A stretch of DNA of 64,000 nt from Hyphomicrobiales bacterium. GTDB lineage: Bacteria; Pseudomonadota; Alphaproteobacteria; Rhizobiales; Rhizobiaceae. Position 1 is the stretch's first letter, and each line of letters begins with the position of its first letter. A program made the position numbers and the translations under genes. Of this stretch, positions 19,506-27,798 are shown in pieces. The notes under the pieces are model-generated. The model was given only the letters and a program-made list of their open reading frames with translations. It was not told the DNA's origin and did no database searches. The stretch spans positions 62,001-126,000 of the forward strand of contig UBMU01000019.1 in the NCBI GenBank assembly GCA_900466605.1, given 5' to 3'.

Positions 19506-19575
19506 TGTAACACGTTCCTGTATGGCCGCGAGGGCGGTGTCGATGTTCCTTGCCCCGCTGCCGGTTTGTTATGGT

Positions 19576-20409
19576 TCAGCTCGGCGTAATGATAGCTTCC
19601 AGGTATTCGCTCGGCACAACCATTGTGCCGTCATCAGCGCGGTTAAACCGGTCCGTGAGCATAAGCAGGTCGTTAGCAAGCACCTTTTGTGCGGCTGGTG
19701 CGAGAGCAGCAAATGCTTTCAACACCGGACCGTAGAAGGTTTGGAATACATCTAACCAGTGCTCAGGAGACTTGTAGCGGAAGACAAACTGCCGAGGTGT
19801 TGCGGCAAGGGAGGCCTTCGCGACCGGAAAAAGCTCCTCCAACCGCTGGCGAGAACCCCACAGTGCAGGTGAGCGAGCACCAGCCGGTGGCGGAACGTGC
19901 CTGCCGATCGTCTTGAAAACCTGTCCAATAAAGCCATCGGGCGTCCAGTTGGCAAGTCCGATCGAGCCGCCTCTCTTGCAGACCCGGATAAGCTCGGCGG
20001 CTGCGCTCTCCTGATCTGGTGTAAACATCACTCCGAAGATTGACAGCACATTGTCGAAGGATTGATTGGCAAATGGCAGGTTTTCCGCATCTGCCTCCTG
20101 AATCGTCAGGGAGAGCCTCTCAGAAGCAGCACGCTCACGTGCTCGCTCCAGCAGTGCAGGGACATAGTCGCTCGCAGTAACATCGCACCAGCGCCTTGCT
20201 GCTGCTAGGGCGCCGTTCCCGTTGCCCGCAGCAACATCAAGCACCTTGGAACCTGCACGTATGTCCAGCGCCTCGCAAAGGCTTTCCCCGACGATCTGCA
20301 AGGTGGTCCCGACGACGGCGTAGTCCCCTGAAGACCAGGCGCTATGCTGGCGCGACTTCAGTGCGCCGAGATCGACGGTTGGGCTATCAAAGGCCACGGA
20401 TGTGGACAT
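19576..20409 (-). CDS. class I SAM-dependent methyltransferase
   Basis: This 277-residue enzyme has the Rossmann SAM-binding motif I VLDVAAGNGNGALAAAR, followed by DYVPALLERARERA and motif II/III regions ADAENLPFANQSFDNVLSIFG. The fold is of the UbiE/Methyltransf_11 type. The substrate is unknown. It is divergent from a BTAD/TPR regulator gene (about 170 bases between starts), and these two gene types are often neighbours in rhizobia, so the regulator may control it. Confidence 0.88.
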   Translation of the reverse strand: MSTSVAFDSPTVDLGALKSRQHSAWSSGDYAVVGTTLQIVGESLCEALDIRAGSKVLDVAAGNGNGALAAARRWCDVTASDYVPALLERARERAASERLSLTIQEADAENLPFANQSFDNVLSIFGVMFTPDQESAAAELIRVCKRGGSIGLANWTPDGFIGQVFKTIGRHVPPPAGARSPALWGSRQRLEELFPVAKASLAATPRQFVFRYKSPEHWLDVFQTFYGPVLKAFAALAPAAQKVLANDLLMLTDRFNRADDGTMVVPSEYLEAIITPS

Positions 20410-20577
20410 TGGTGTCTCCTTGGGTCAGATTGCTTAACCTCAGGCGCGTCCATCGCGGCCGAAGATCCGGGCACCTTTTGTGCCAAGGTCTCTGGTTTAA
20501 ACAGAGATAGTGGAGACCTGCGTGGTAGCTGACGTGGGAATGACCGTGGAATCTCGTGGGTGGAGCCGGAGCAAGAG

Positions 20578-22551
20578 ATGCCCCCGCCGCTAGAAATCCG
20601 ATTGCTTGGACCGATGGCAGTTCGGCGTGATGGCGCCGAGGTTAAATTGCCTGGATCCCGCAAGGTTCGCGCGCTACTTGCCTATCTTGCTCTTTCCTCT
20701 CAGCCTCCTTCGAGAGCGCAGCTTTGCGATCTGCTATGGGATCTACCCGATGATCCCCGTGGTGAATTGCGATGGTGTCTGAGCAAGGTTCGATCACTGA
20801 TCGGCGAACAGCGCGTGATGGTGCAAGGTGATGGAATCGCCCTGGACTTATCCGGCTGCTTTGTGGATGCAATCGAAACTCAGTCTGCCGTCAAACATAA
20901 CTTCAAGGCACTTTCCCTCACCGATTTAAGGAAACTCACTGCGTTGTTTGTCGGCGACTTTCTCGACGGATTGACGGTCGACAGATCACCTTCTTTCCAG
21001 ACATGGTTGGCAGCGCAACGTCGCCGCTTTCGCGACATTCATGCGGCACTTCTCGAACAGCTTGCGCAACAGCTCAACCCACGGGAGGCATTAGTCTATC
21101 TCGATCGCTGGATCCAGCTTACCCCCTTCGACCTCCGCCCGCACGAATTGCTGCTCACGTCCCTAGCTGCTTCCGGACACCTCCGAGAAGGCGAAGAGCA
21201 TGTTGAAGCGACAGCTAGGCTGTTCGGCTCCGAAGGAGTTGAAGACAGGCCGATTCGCGAGATCTGGAACGCCGCCAGGGCGCAGGTTGTCGAGCCGACC
21301 ATGCAACGTCCATCCGTTTCTGTGGCCACTCCAACTGCTTACGAACCGACGAATTCCCTAAGGGAGCTCCGACGTGCCTCGATAGCAATCATGCCCTTCA
21401 CCGATACTTCCGCGGTCGTCACACCAGGCGGGCCTTCCGATGCACTCTCGTACGACATCATTACTCGGCTTGCAAAGCTCCGCTCACTGAAGGTGATTGC
21501 GCAGGGCACGATGTTCGCATTGCGCGAGAGGCGGCACACCGTCGAGGAGGTGGCGACCTTGCTCGACGTCGACTATATCGTCGATGGGCTGTTTGAGCGC
21601 CGCGGCAACCGGGTCATAGTTCGTGTAGAATTGACGGAAGCACGAACCGCTCGCATCGTTTGGGCCGAAGTGTTTGACCACAATGCTGCTGAAACGCTTA
21701 TTCTCCTCGAAGAAATTGGGAGCAGGATTGTAGTTTCGATCGATCGCGAAGTTGAAACGATTGAACGCAATCGAGCGATGCTAAAGCCCCCAAACTCTCT
21801 TGATGCATGGGAGGCCCACCACCGTGGGCTTTGGCACATGTATCGCTTCACCAGGAGCGACAACGCACAAGCGCAGCACTTTTTCGAGAAGGCCATTGGC
21901 CTTGACCCGACATTCGCGCGCGCCCATGCGGGCCTGTCCTTCACTCACTTCCAGAACGCGTTCCAGCACTGGGCGGATCGGGATGTGGAAGCCGAACTCG
22001 CGTACCGAGCTGCAAATCAGAGCATGATGGCTGACGATCGCGATCCGACGGCGCACCTGGCGATCGGCCGCGCACATTGGCTTAAGAGGGCTCACGAGCA
22101 ATCGGTCAGCGAGCTGCAACAGGCGATCGAGCTCAGTCCGAGTTTTGCCACAGCCCATTACTCCCTCGCATTTGTTCAGTCCCAGTCTGGCGATGCCAAG
22201 GCGGCGATCGCTGCGGCCGATCATTCACGCGCGCTGAGCCCCTTCGACCCACTCCTTTTTGCCATGCTCGCGAGCAGGGCGCTGGCCCTGGTACGCCTTG
22301 GGAATTTCATGGAAGCTGCGGACTGGGGAGTAAAAGCTGCTGCCCGACCGAATGCCCATGCCCATATTCTGGCAATCGCTGCAATTTGCCTCTCACTTGC
22401 TGCAAGGATCCAGGAGGGACGGGCTTGCCTTGGCATATTGTTGGAAAGGTTCCCGCATTATCGTCTAAGCGATTTTCTGACAGCGTTTCACTTGGCGCCT
22501 GACGACCAGACAGTATTCTGTAAGGGCGCCAGACAAATCGGTCTAGAATAG
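20578..22551 (+). CDS. SARP/BTAD-type regulator with TolB-like and TPR regions
   Basis: The 657-residue protein begins with a winged-helix DNA-binding domain (LEIRLLGPMAVRRDGAEV, RKVRALLAYLALS). A BTAD helical domain follows to about residue 230, then a TolB-like amino-terminal domain starting RASIAIMPFTDTS, then TPR-like repeats (AQHFFEKAIGLDPTFARAHA, ELQQAIELSPSFATAHYSLA). It is probably a cytoplasmic regulator whose TPRs bind a partner or signal. No kinase or cyclase catalytic domain is present. The ATG at 20578 has GGAG upstream; a GTG 18 bases earlier is in frame. Confidence 0.85.
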   Translation: MPPPLEIRLLGPMAVRRDGAEVKLPGSRKVRALLAYLALSSQPPSRAQLCDLLWDLPDDPRGELRWCLSKVRSLIGEQRVMVQGDGIALDLSGCFVDAIETQSAVKHNFKALSLTDLRKLTALFVGDFLDGLTVDRSPSFQTWLAAQRRRFRDIHAALLEQLAQQLNPREALVYLDRWIQLTPFDLRPHELLLTSLAASGHLREGEEHVEATARLFGSEGVEDRPIREIWNAARAQVVEPTMQRPSVSVATPTAYEPTNSLRELRRASIAIMPFTDTSAVVTPGGPSDALSYDIITRLAKLRSLKVIAQGTMFALRERRHTVEEVATLLDVDYIVDGLFERRGNRVIVRVELTEARTARIVWAEVFDHNAAETLILLEEIGSRIVVSIDREVETIERNRAMLKPPNSLDAWEAHHRGLWHMYRFTRSDNAQAQHFFEKAIGLDPTFARAHAGLSFTHFQNAFQHWADRDVEAELAYRAANQSMMADDRDPTAHLAIGRAHWLKRAHEQSVSELQQAIELSPSFATAHYSLAFVQSQSGDAKAAIAAADHSRALSPFDPLLFAMLASRALALVRLGNFMEAADWGVKAAARPNAHAHILAIAAICLSLAARIQEGRACLGILLERFPHYRLSDFLTAFHLAPDDQTVFCKGARQIGLE

Positions 22552-22556
22552 GTAGA

Positions 22557-22583
22557 TCCGTCCACCGGCGCTGGGTGGACGGA
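22557..22583 (+). terminator. perfect hairpin 6 bases after the BTAD regulator stop
   Basis: Ten-base perfect arms, TCCGTCCACC at 22557-22566 and GGTGGACGGA at 22574-22583, enclose a 7-base loop. There is no T-run after it, so it may act as a Rho-linked or processing stem rather than a classical intrinsic terminator. Confidence 0.5.
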
Positions 22584-22599
22584 AAGCACAGCCGGGCAG

Positions 22600-22790
22600 G
22601 GGCACCCGATCGGTGGGTACGTCATTGGCGAGAGCGCGAGCAAGGCCAACTCTTTGTTGCATGCCACCTGAGAGCTGGTTGGGGTGAATTTGCTCAAATC
22701 CGATCACGCCCAGGCGCTCTAACCAGCGCACGGCGACATCCACGGCATTTTGGCGCTCAATACCCTGCACCTCAGCCCAAAAGCTGTACT
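22600..22790 (-). pseudogene. fragment of an ABC transporter ATPase (ProV/OsmV-like)
   Basis: The minus strand encodes about 55 residues from the middle of an ATPase: the region before the signature (VQGIERQNAVDVAVRWLERL, GVIGFEQIHPNQ), then LSGGMQQRVGLARALAND. The Walker A and Walker B parts are absent, and the reading frame then degenerates. It resembles glycine-betaine type ATPases such as ProV. It is a decayed fragment left between the BTAD regulator and the cyclase. Confidence 0.7.
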
Positions 22791-22921
22791 CTCGAGGACA
22801 TTGCGATGGGGAAGATGGGGGCGAACAACCTTCACCCTCGAGATTTCTATCGCGAAACGCCCATGTTATGATCTTCCAGCAGTGTTATCAACGCAGGGTT
22901 ATCCGCACAAAGGCTTTTCGG

Positions 22922-24328
22922 ATGAGCGAAGTGGACGTGCTTTTTGTCGCCCTAAGACAGGCAGCAGACCCACAGATAGTCGGGTGTATCGAGGCTGTGG
23001 TCTTGTATGGCTCGGACCGCGAACTCAACCGCATCAACGCGCTCGCCTTTGCGAATGAGCATCATCTCGATGAAGAAAGAACGATCGCGGCGCTTTTGCA
23101 TGCAGCTCGCATAGGCGCATTCGAGATGACCTGGAATGTCCTTTGCCCAGGATGCGGCGGTGTCCTTGACACCGGCGCCACCCTGAAGGGAGTGGTCAAG
23201 GACACGTACCATTGTGCGCTATGCGCGGCCGGATACAAGCCAACACTAGATGAGATGGTCGAAGTAACGTTTACGGTCAGTCCAAGAGTTCGCAGGATTG
23301 CTGGCCACGATCCAGACCGATTACCTCCGCTGGAGTACTACCGCCAAATCTTCTTCAGCTCCGGCGTCGATCTGCCCGAGAACCTCGAAGCGAGGTTCGA
23401 TCGTATCATATTGGAGATGATCGAGTTGGCGCCCGGAGAGAAGGCTTTTGTTTCATTGAAACTGCCTGAGCAATTCGTCATCATCTTCGATGCAGTGACA
23501 CACTCAGCGCAGTTTATCGACGTGAAAGGTGAGGCGACAGACGAACGCCAAAACCTCTCGATGGTTATCAGCCGAGGGCATGCCTTAAACGAGACGATTA
23601 CGCTGCGACCCGGCATGCTGCGGCTCACGCTGGAGAACCATACCGATCGCAGAGTTGTGCCAAACGTTTGCGTCGCGGGGGACGACCTGCACGATTTGCT
23701 TGGCCGCAGACGGCCTTTTTTGACTGCCAAGCGCCTACTGACGAACCAGACCTTCCGCGAAATATATCGCACCGACACGCTTGATGTCGACCAGCGTCTC
23801 CAGATCACGAGCCTGACTTTCCTCTTCACAGACCTGAGAGGCTCGACCGCGTTGTACGAGCGGGTTGGAGATCTTGCCGCTTTCGATCTGGTGCGGGCGC
23901 ACTTCCGCGTTCTTCAGGATATCGTCGCCACAGAGACCGGGGCAGTCGTCAAGACCATAGGAGATGCCGTAATGGCGACCTTCCCGAGCCCTGACCGCGC
24001 GGTCGCCGCCGCACTGCGAATGCGAGAGGCTATGCTGCAGTTGAATACTGAACACGGTAGCGACGATCTTCTCTTGAAGATCGGAATCCACGAGGGGCCA
24101 TGCCTCGCAGTTAACCTAAACGACCGGCAAGACTACTTTGGCCAGACTGTCAATATCGCTTCCCGTGTACAGGGCCTCGCCGATCCCAATGTGATACTAA
24201 CGACAGAGGCGATTATCGGAGACTCCCAAGTCTCAGAGATCCTACGAGATTCCGGCGTTACCTCTGTCTCCCGAATGCAGGAACTACAGGGCATCGGGCG
24301 GGAGGTGAGAATCTTCGCCTTATCGTGA
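22922..24328 (+). CDS. DUF5939-containing class III adenylate/guanylate cyclase
   Basis: The 468-residue protein has an N-terminal region with a zinc-ribbon-like pair of cysteine motifs (CPGCGG and CALC). A DUF5939 domain follows with HDPDRLPPLEYYRQIFFSSG. The C-terminal class III cyclase domain has FLFTDLRGSTALYERVGD, GAVVKTIGDAVMATF and GIHEGP. The two metal-binding aspartates (FTD and GDA) are present, so it is likely active in making cAMP or cGMP. No transmembrane segment is evident, so it is probably cytoplasmic. The ATG at 22922 (MSEVDVLFVA) is chosen over one 54 bases earlier because homologues start near there. Confidence 0.88.
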   Translation: MSEVDVLFVALRQAADPQIVGCIEAVVLYGSDRELNRINALAFANEHHLDEERTIAALLHAARIGAFEMTWNVLCPGCGGVLDTGATLKGVVKDTYHCALCAAGYKPTLDEMVEVTFTVSPRVRRIAGHDPDRLPPLEYYRQIFFSSGVDLPENLEARFDRIILEMIELAPGEKAFVSLKLPEQFVIIFDAVTHSAQFIDVKGEATDERQNLSMVISRGHALNETITLRPGMLRLTLENHTDRRVVPNVCVAGDDLHDLLGRRRPFLTAKRLLTNQTFREIYRTDTLDVDQRLQITSLTFLFTDLRGSTALYERVGDLAAFDLVRAHFRVLQDIVATETGAVVKTIGDAVMATFPSPDRAVAAALRMREAMLQLNTEHGSDDLLLKIGIHEGPCLAVNLNDRQDYFGQTVNIASRVQGLADPNVILTTEAIIGDSQVSEILRDSGVTSVSRMQELQGIGREVRIFALS

Positions 24329-25040
24329 CCACCGACTCATCGGTGTCATGTCATCAGCGGCCCTTGCGAGTGTTCCGATTAACCTTCTGCCTACGCTGTC
24401 CTGACGCTTGCAGAAGTCAAGCTTCGCGAGGGATTTGTAAAAAGACGTTCAAGTTCATTCACGCCATCGACGTGTGGCCTTCTCTTCTTCGGAGGCGTAT
24501 TCCAAATAATCGCGACATTACCCAATATCGACTTTAGGGTTCTGTCAGACAAAGAGCGCGTGGCTCTATTAGCCCTGATGGTAGTGGCAATGACATCTTC
24601 GTACGCATCTCGGCCTTCCAGGCTTCAGGCATTCAGTCCCTTCAGGACAGTCAGCAAGTCTCCTACGATATAGAGCCCAAAGGTCCCAAAGCCATCCACA
24701 TCGTGCTCCGGGAGCGATCGAACGTGTCGGGTTCGAATCCGCGGGCGATGGGACTGAGTGCTACCACTGCCACGACTGAAAGTACTTAGCACCTTTTCAA
24801 CCCTCCTGCTTCGTGGCGACGCGCAACCGTGGCCATCGCCCCTTGATGCGCCAGTTTTCCACGCTACTTCTTGAACGAAAGCGTTAGATTTCAGTTCGTC
24901 TCAAATTATCCATGCAATAGGCGCGCGGCTGCCATCACTTTGTCGCTCGAAAACCGTCTCCATCTGCCAGAAACCGCCACGCGAGCTTTTTTTGCGAACC
25001 GGCGCTTCGACAAATCGTTGGCACGGGAAAGGAGATAATT
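24329..25040. other. 712 bases without a supported gene
   Basis: No open frame with a ribosome site and family features was found. A short stretch near 24541-24610 reads like protein (LSDKERVALLALMVVAM) but is bounded by stops and cannot be assigned. The end of the region holds the promoter and the AAAGGAGA ribosome site of the small gene at 25041. Confidence 0.4.
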
Positions 25041-25313
25041 ATGGACGGCAGTTCGAAAACTCTGACTGATATGACTGCACTGGAAAGATCCAGCCTGATC
25101 GACACCGTCGCCGACGCACTCGAGGCAACTGCGGACGCAGCCGAGGATGAGGGCGATCATCGTTTCGTTGCGAACTCACTTTTTGTGGCCAATACAATAC
25201 GAGGCTTCTCAGGCAATCTTGGACCCGAGGATATAAAGGCCGCAGAGGTTCTCCTTGAGCAAGGCATCATGCTCGTCCAACAGTTCTCGAAACGGGGGGC
25301 GGTGCTCAACTAG
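25041..25313 (+). CDS. hypothetical small acidic helical protein
   Basis: This 90-residue protein has a strong ribosome site (AAAGGAGATAATT) directly upstream of its ATG. It is acidic and probably all helical (SSLIDTVADALEATADAAED, EDIKAAEVLLEQGIMLVQQF) without a signal peptide or membrane segment. I do not recognise the family. It stands alone between two gene-free stretches. Confidence 0.72.
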   Translation: MDGSSKTLTDMTALERSSLIDTVADALEATADAAEDEGDHRFVANSLFVANTIRGFSGNLGPEDIKAAEVLLEQGIMLVQQFSKRGAVLN

Positions 25314-25905
25314 GAGCTAGCATCGAGTATTAAAACAATCTAACCCACGCGCCTTTCGCGACGACAGCGGAAGGGAGTGCTTGAACACTTCTGTACCGCG
25401 TCAATGCTTGCATCCTTGCAACGGGTATCGCTCAGCCCTTGAAAGCGGCATAGTTGACATCATGATGCTAGGGTCTGCTTCACATATGATGCGAATTATC
25501 CGAAGAGATCAAGGCAGAGCCACCAAAGGGCTCGCTTGCCACGGGGCAGAGAGTACTTGTCGATGACGGATCATGCCCCGCGGGCCAAGTAAAGCAGGTT
25601 ACTGGGGCGACACCTGGGACGCCTCGTTTGAAAGCGTGCGTGCCAATGCCATCACGGTGAAGCGTTAGCACGTGCGTACCGAACTCCCAGTGGATCAACT
25701 GGGGCGGCGGGAGCAGTGTCGGTTGAGTATATTGCCAGGGGGTTGACGGACGTTGCTCAACCGGCACCGCATCTACGACGCCTGCCTTGACTGATAGCCG
25801 AATAAACTTCGTGTCACGCGGTTGGTGGTGGTCGCGCGACAATACGGAAACTAGCGACCTCATCTTGGCACGCAAAACCCGGATGGCCTCCCTACCTCGC
25901 TCAAG
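25314..25905. other. 592 bases without a supported gene
   Basis: A 131-codon open frame on the minus strand (25480-25875) has no clear ribosome site or recognisable family and was not accepted. No repeat or RNA gene was seen. The stretch lies between the small hypothetical gene and the end of the inositol-monophosphatase-like gene. Confidence 0.35.
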
Positions 25906-26706
25906 TCATAGAGCCGCGATTTTACGCAAATCCTCAATCGCACCTGGCGCGGCGGCAAGGACTGGTGCACCCTTTGTTAGACCCTCTCCATCCGTTGGGA
26001 ATGGGTAGTACCAACCACCGGCTTCCTTGACGAGACAGTAGCCGGCCATGCAATCCCACGCATGCATGTACGGTTCGTAATATCCGACCAAGCGGCCTGC
26101 GGCGACGTAGGCAAGCATCAGGGCACCAGATCCGTTCCGAACGAAATTGCCGCCCGCATCGAGAAGACGTTCAACAATCCTGCCAACCAACGCGGGGGTA
26201 ACATGGTTGTTTGCTCCTATGCCCGTAACGGAATCTCGGATGGTGCGGCGTGAATCAACCGAAAGCGGCTTGCCGTTGAGTGTTGCACCATGACCAAGCG
26301 CGGCTGCGTACAGTTCATCGTGGCAGGGAGCATAGATCACACCAACGACCGGTATTCCTCCATGAAGCAAGCCAATGGAAACGCACCAGTTCGGCATACC
26401 GTTGACGAACGGACTTGTGCCGTCGATTGGATCGACGATCCAGGTAAAGCCTGAACCTGTTGCTTCAAGCCCGTATTCCTCGCCAAGCACGCCATCAGTG
26501 GGGAAGGCCTCTTTTATCCGCGCGCGGATGAGGTTCTCCACGTCGCGGTCGGCGATGGAAACGACGTCTTGAGGATCCCGCTTGGTTTCGATTACCAGCG
26601 TGCTTCGTCGCTTGAAATAATCGATTGCCAGCAGACCCGCCTCATTGGCCACTACTTCGGCGAGTGCAAAGCGGGCTTCGAGCCCTGGTACGACATGCGA
26701 CGTCAT
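25906..26706 (-). CDS. inositol monophosphatase family phosphatase
   Basis: This Mg-dependent phosphatase of the IMPase/FBPase superfamily has 266 residues. It carries the metal-site motif GEEYG, the signature WIVDPIDGTSPFVNGMPNWC and the second motif HAWDCMAGYCLVKEAGG. Substrates of the family include inositol phosphates, histidinol phosphate, PAP and sugar phosphates. It is the last gene of the AfuABC-type importer operon (30 bases after the ATPase gene), so it probably removes phosphate from the imported solute inside the cell. The exact substrate is inferred, not shown. Confidence 0.9.
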   Translation of the reverse strand: MTSHVVPGLEARFALAEVVANEAGLLAIDYFKRRSTLVIETKRDPQDVVSIADRDVENLIRARIKEAFPTDGVLGEEYGLEATGSGFTWIVDPIDGTSPFVNGMPNWCVSIGLLHGGIPVVGVIYAPCHDELYAAALGHGATLNGKPLSVDSRRTIRDSVTGIGANNHVTPALVGRIVERLLDAGGNFVRNGSGALMLAYVAAGRLVGYYEPYMHAWDCMAGYCLVKEAGGWYYPFPTDGEGLTKGAPVLAAAPGAIEDLRKIAAL

Positions 26707-26736
26707 AGGTGTTATCCTCTTGATAAAAAGCGACTA

Positions 26737-27798
26737 TCAGCCGCCGATAATAGCAATACCGCGATCTTTGAAACCGATCTCGACTTCTGTGGTAGGCTGC
26801 AGTGCCGTTTCCACTGCCGGATCAATAACGAAAAGCGTGCCGTTCCTCGTCTTAACCTCGTACTCTATGTGGTCCCCGAGATACGCGGCATGGGTAATAT
26901 GGCCACTAAAGGCTCCTCCATTTTTGGGCGCCAGCGAAATCGCATTGGGGCGCACGGCAAGCTGCGCAGGTCCGGGGCGAATGTTACGGCTCGTGACGCG
27001 ATGAATAAGACCCTCGACGCTAATGATGGCGTGGTCGCCTTCAACGTTAACGATGTCGCAAGGCACCACATTCGCCTCTCCGATAAAGTCCGCGATAAAG
27101 GCTGATGCAGGTTGCTCGTAAAGGTCGCGGGGCGGTCCTTTCTGGGCGACCTCTCCATCCTTCATCACAATGATCTGGTCGGAGACGGCGAGCGCTTCGT
27201 CCTGATCGTGGGTGACATAGACCGCAGTAAAGCCCAGCTGCTGCTGTAGTTGACGGATTTCAGTTCTCACCCGGCGGCGAAGCCGCGCATCGAGGTTCGA
27301 AAGGGGCTCGTCCAGTAACAGTACTTGTGGTTCGAGAATCAATGCCCGAGCAACGGCCACCCGCTGCTGCTGACCGCCCGACAACTCAGCTGGAAGGCGC
27401 TGCCCCATGCCGGCAAGACCGACGAGTTCCAATCCTTCCTCGGCGCGCCGACGCGCATGCTGTCTCTTAAGTCCTGAGGACTCGAGTCCGTATGCAACAT
27501 TGTCGACCGCCGTCATATGGGGAAATAAGGCATAGGATTGGAAAACCATCGAAACGTCGCGTTCGTTTGCCGGCAGCATTGTCACATCCTTTCCCCCGAT
27601 TATAATCTTGCCGGAGGTAGGATTCTCAAGTCCAGCAAGCATGCGCAGTGTCGTTGTCTTGCCACAGCCGGATGGGCCCAACAGTGTGACCAGAGTGCCG
27701 GGCTCGATCGTCAGCGTGAGATTTGGGATTGCGGTAAAGGCGCCAAAGTTTTTGCGAACGCCCTCGAAGACAACAGAACCTGGCTTTTTGGTGCTCAT
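26737..27798 (-). CDS. ABC transporter ATPase, FbpC/AfuC/PotA type
   Basis: The 353-residue ATPase shows Walker A GPSGCGKTT near residue 40, the Q-loop region MVFQSYALFPHMTAVDNV, signature LSGGQQQRVAVARAL, Walker B LLLDEPLSNLDA and switch His in YVTHDQDEA. A C-terminal TOBE-type regulatory domain follows (LAVRPNAISL). Its start overlaps the permease end by 4 bases. It energises the importer formed with the two genes upstream. Confidence 0.93.
   Translation of the reverse strand: MSTKKPGSVVFEGVRKNFGAFTAIPNLTLTIEPGTLVTLLGPSGCGKTTTLRMLAGLENPTSGKIIIGGKDVTMLPANERDVSMVFQSYALFPHMTAVDNVAYGLESSGLKRQHARRRAEEGLELVGLAGMGQRLPAELSGGQQQRVAVARALILEPQVLLLDEPLSNLDARLRRRVRTEIRQLQQQLGFTAVYVTHDQDEALAVSDQIIVMKDGEVAQKGPPRDLYEQPASAFIADFIGEANVVPCDIVNVEGDHAIISVEGLIHRVTSRNIRPGPAQLAVRPNAISLAPKNGGAFSGHITHAAYLGDHIEYEVKTRNGTLFVIDPAVETALQPTTEVEIGFKDRGIAIIGG

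Noticed and set aside
24715..24755. tRNA-like T-loop (GGGTTCGAATCC)
   Set aside because: The arms do not pair properly and no acceptor, D or anticodon arm can be found upstream. No tRNA is supported.
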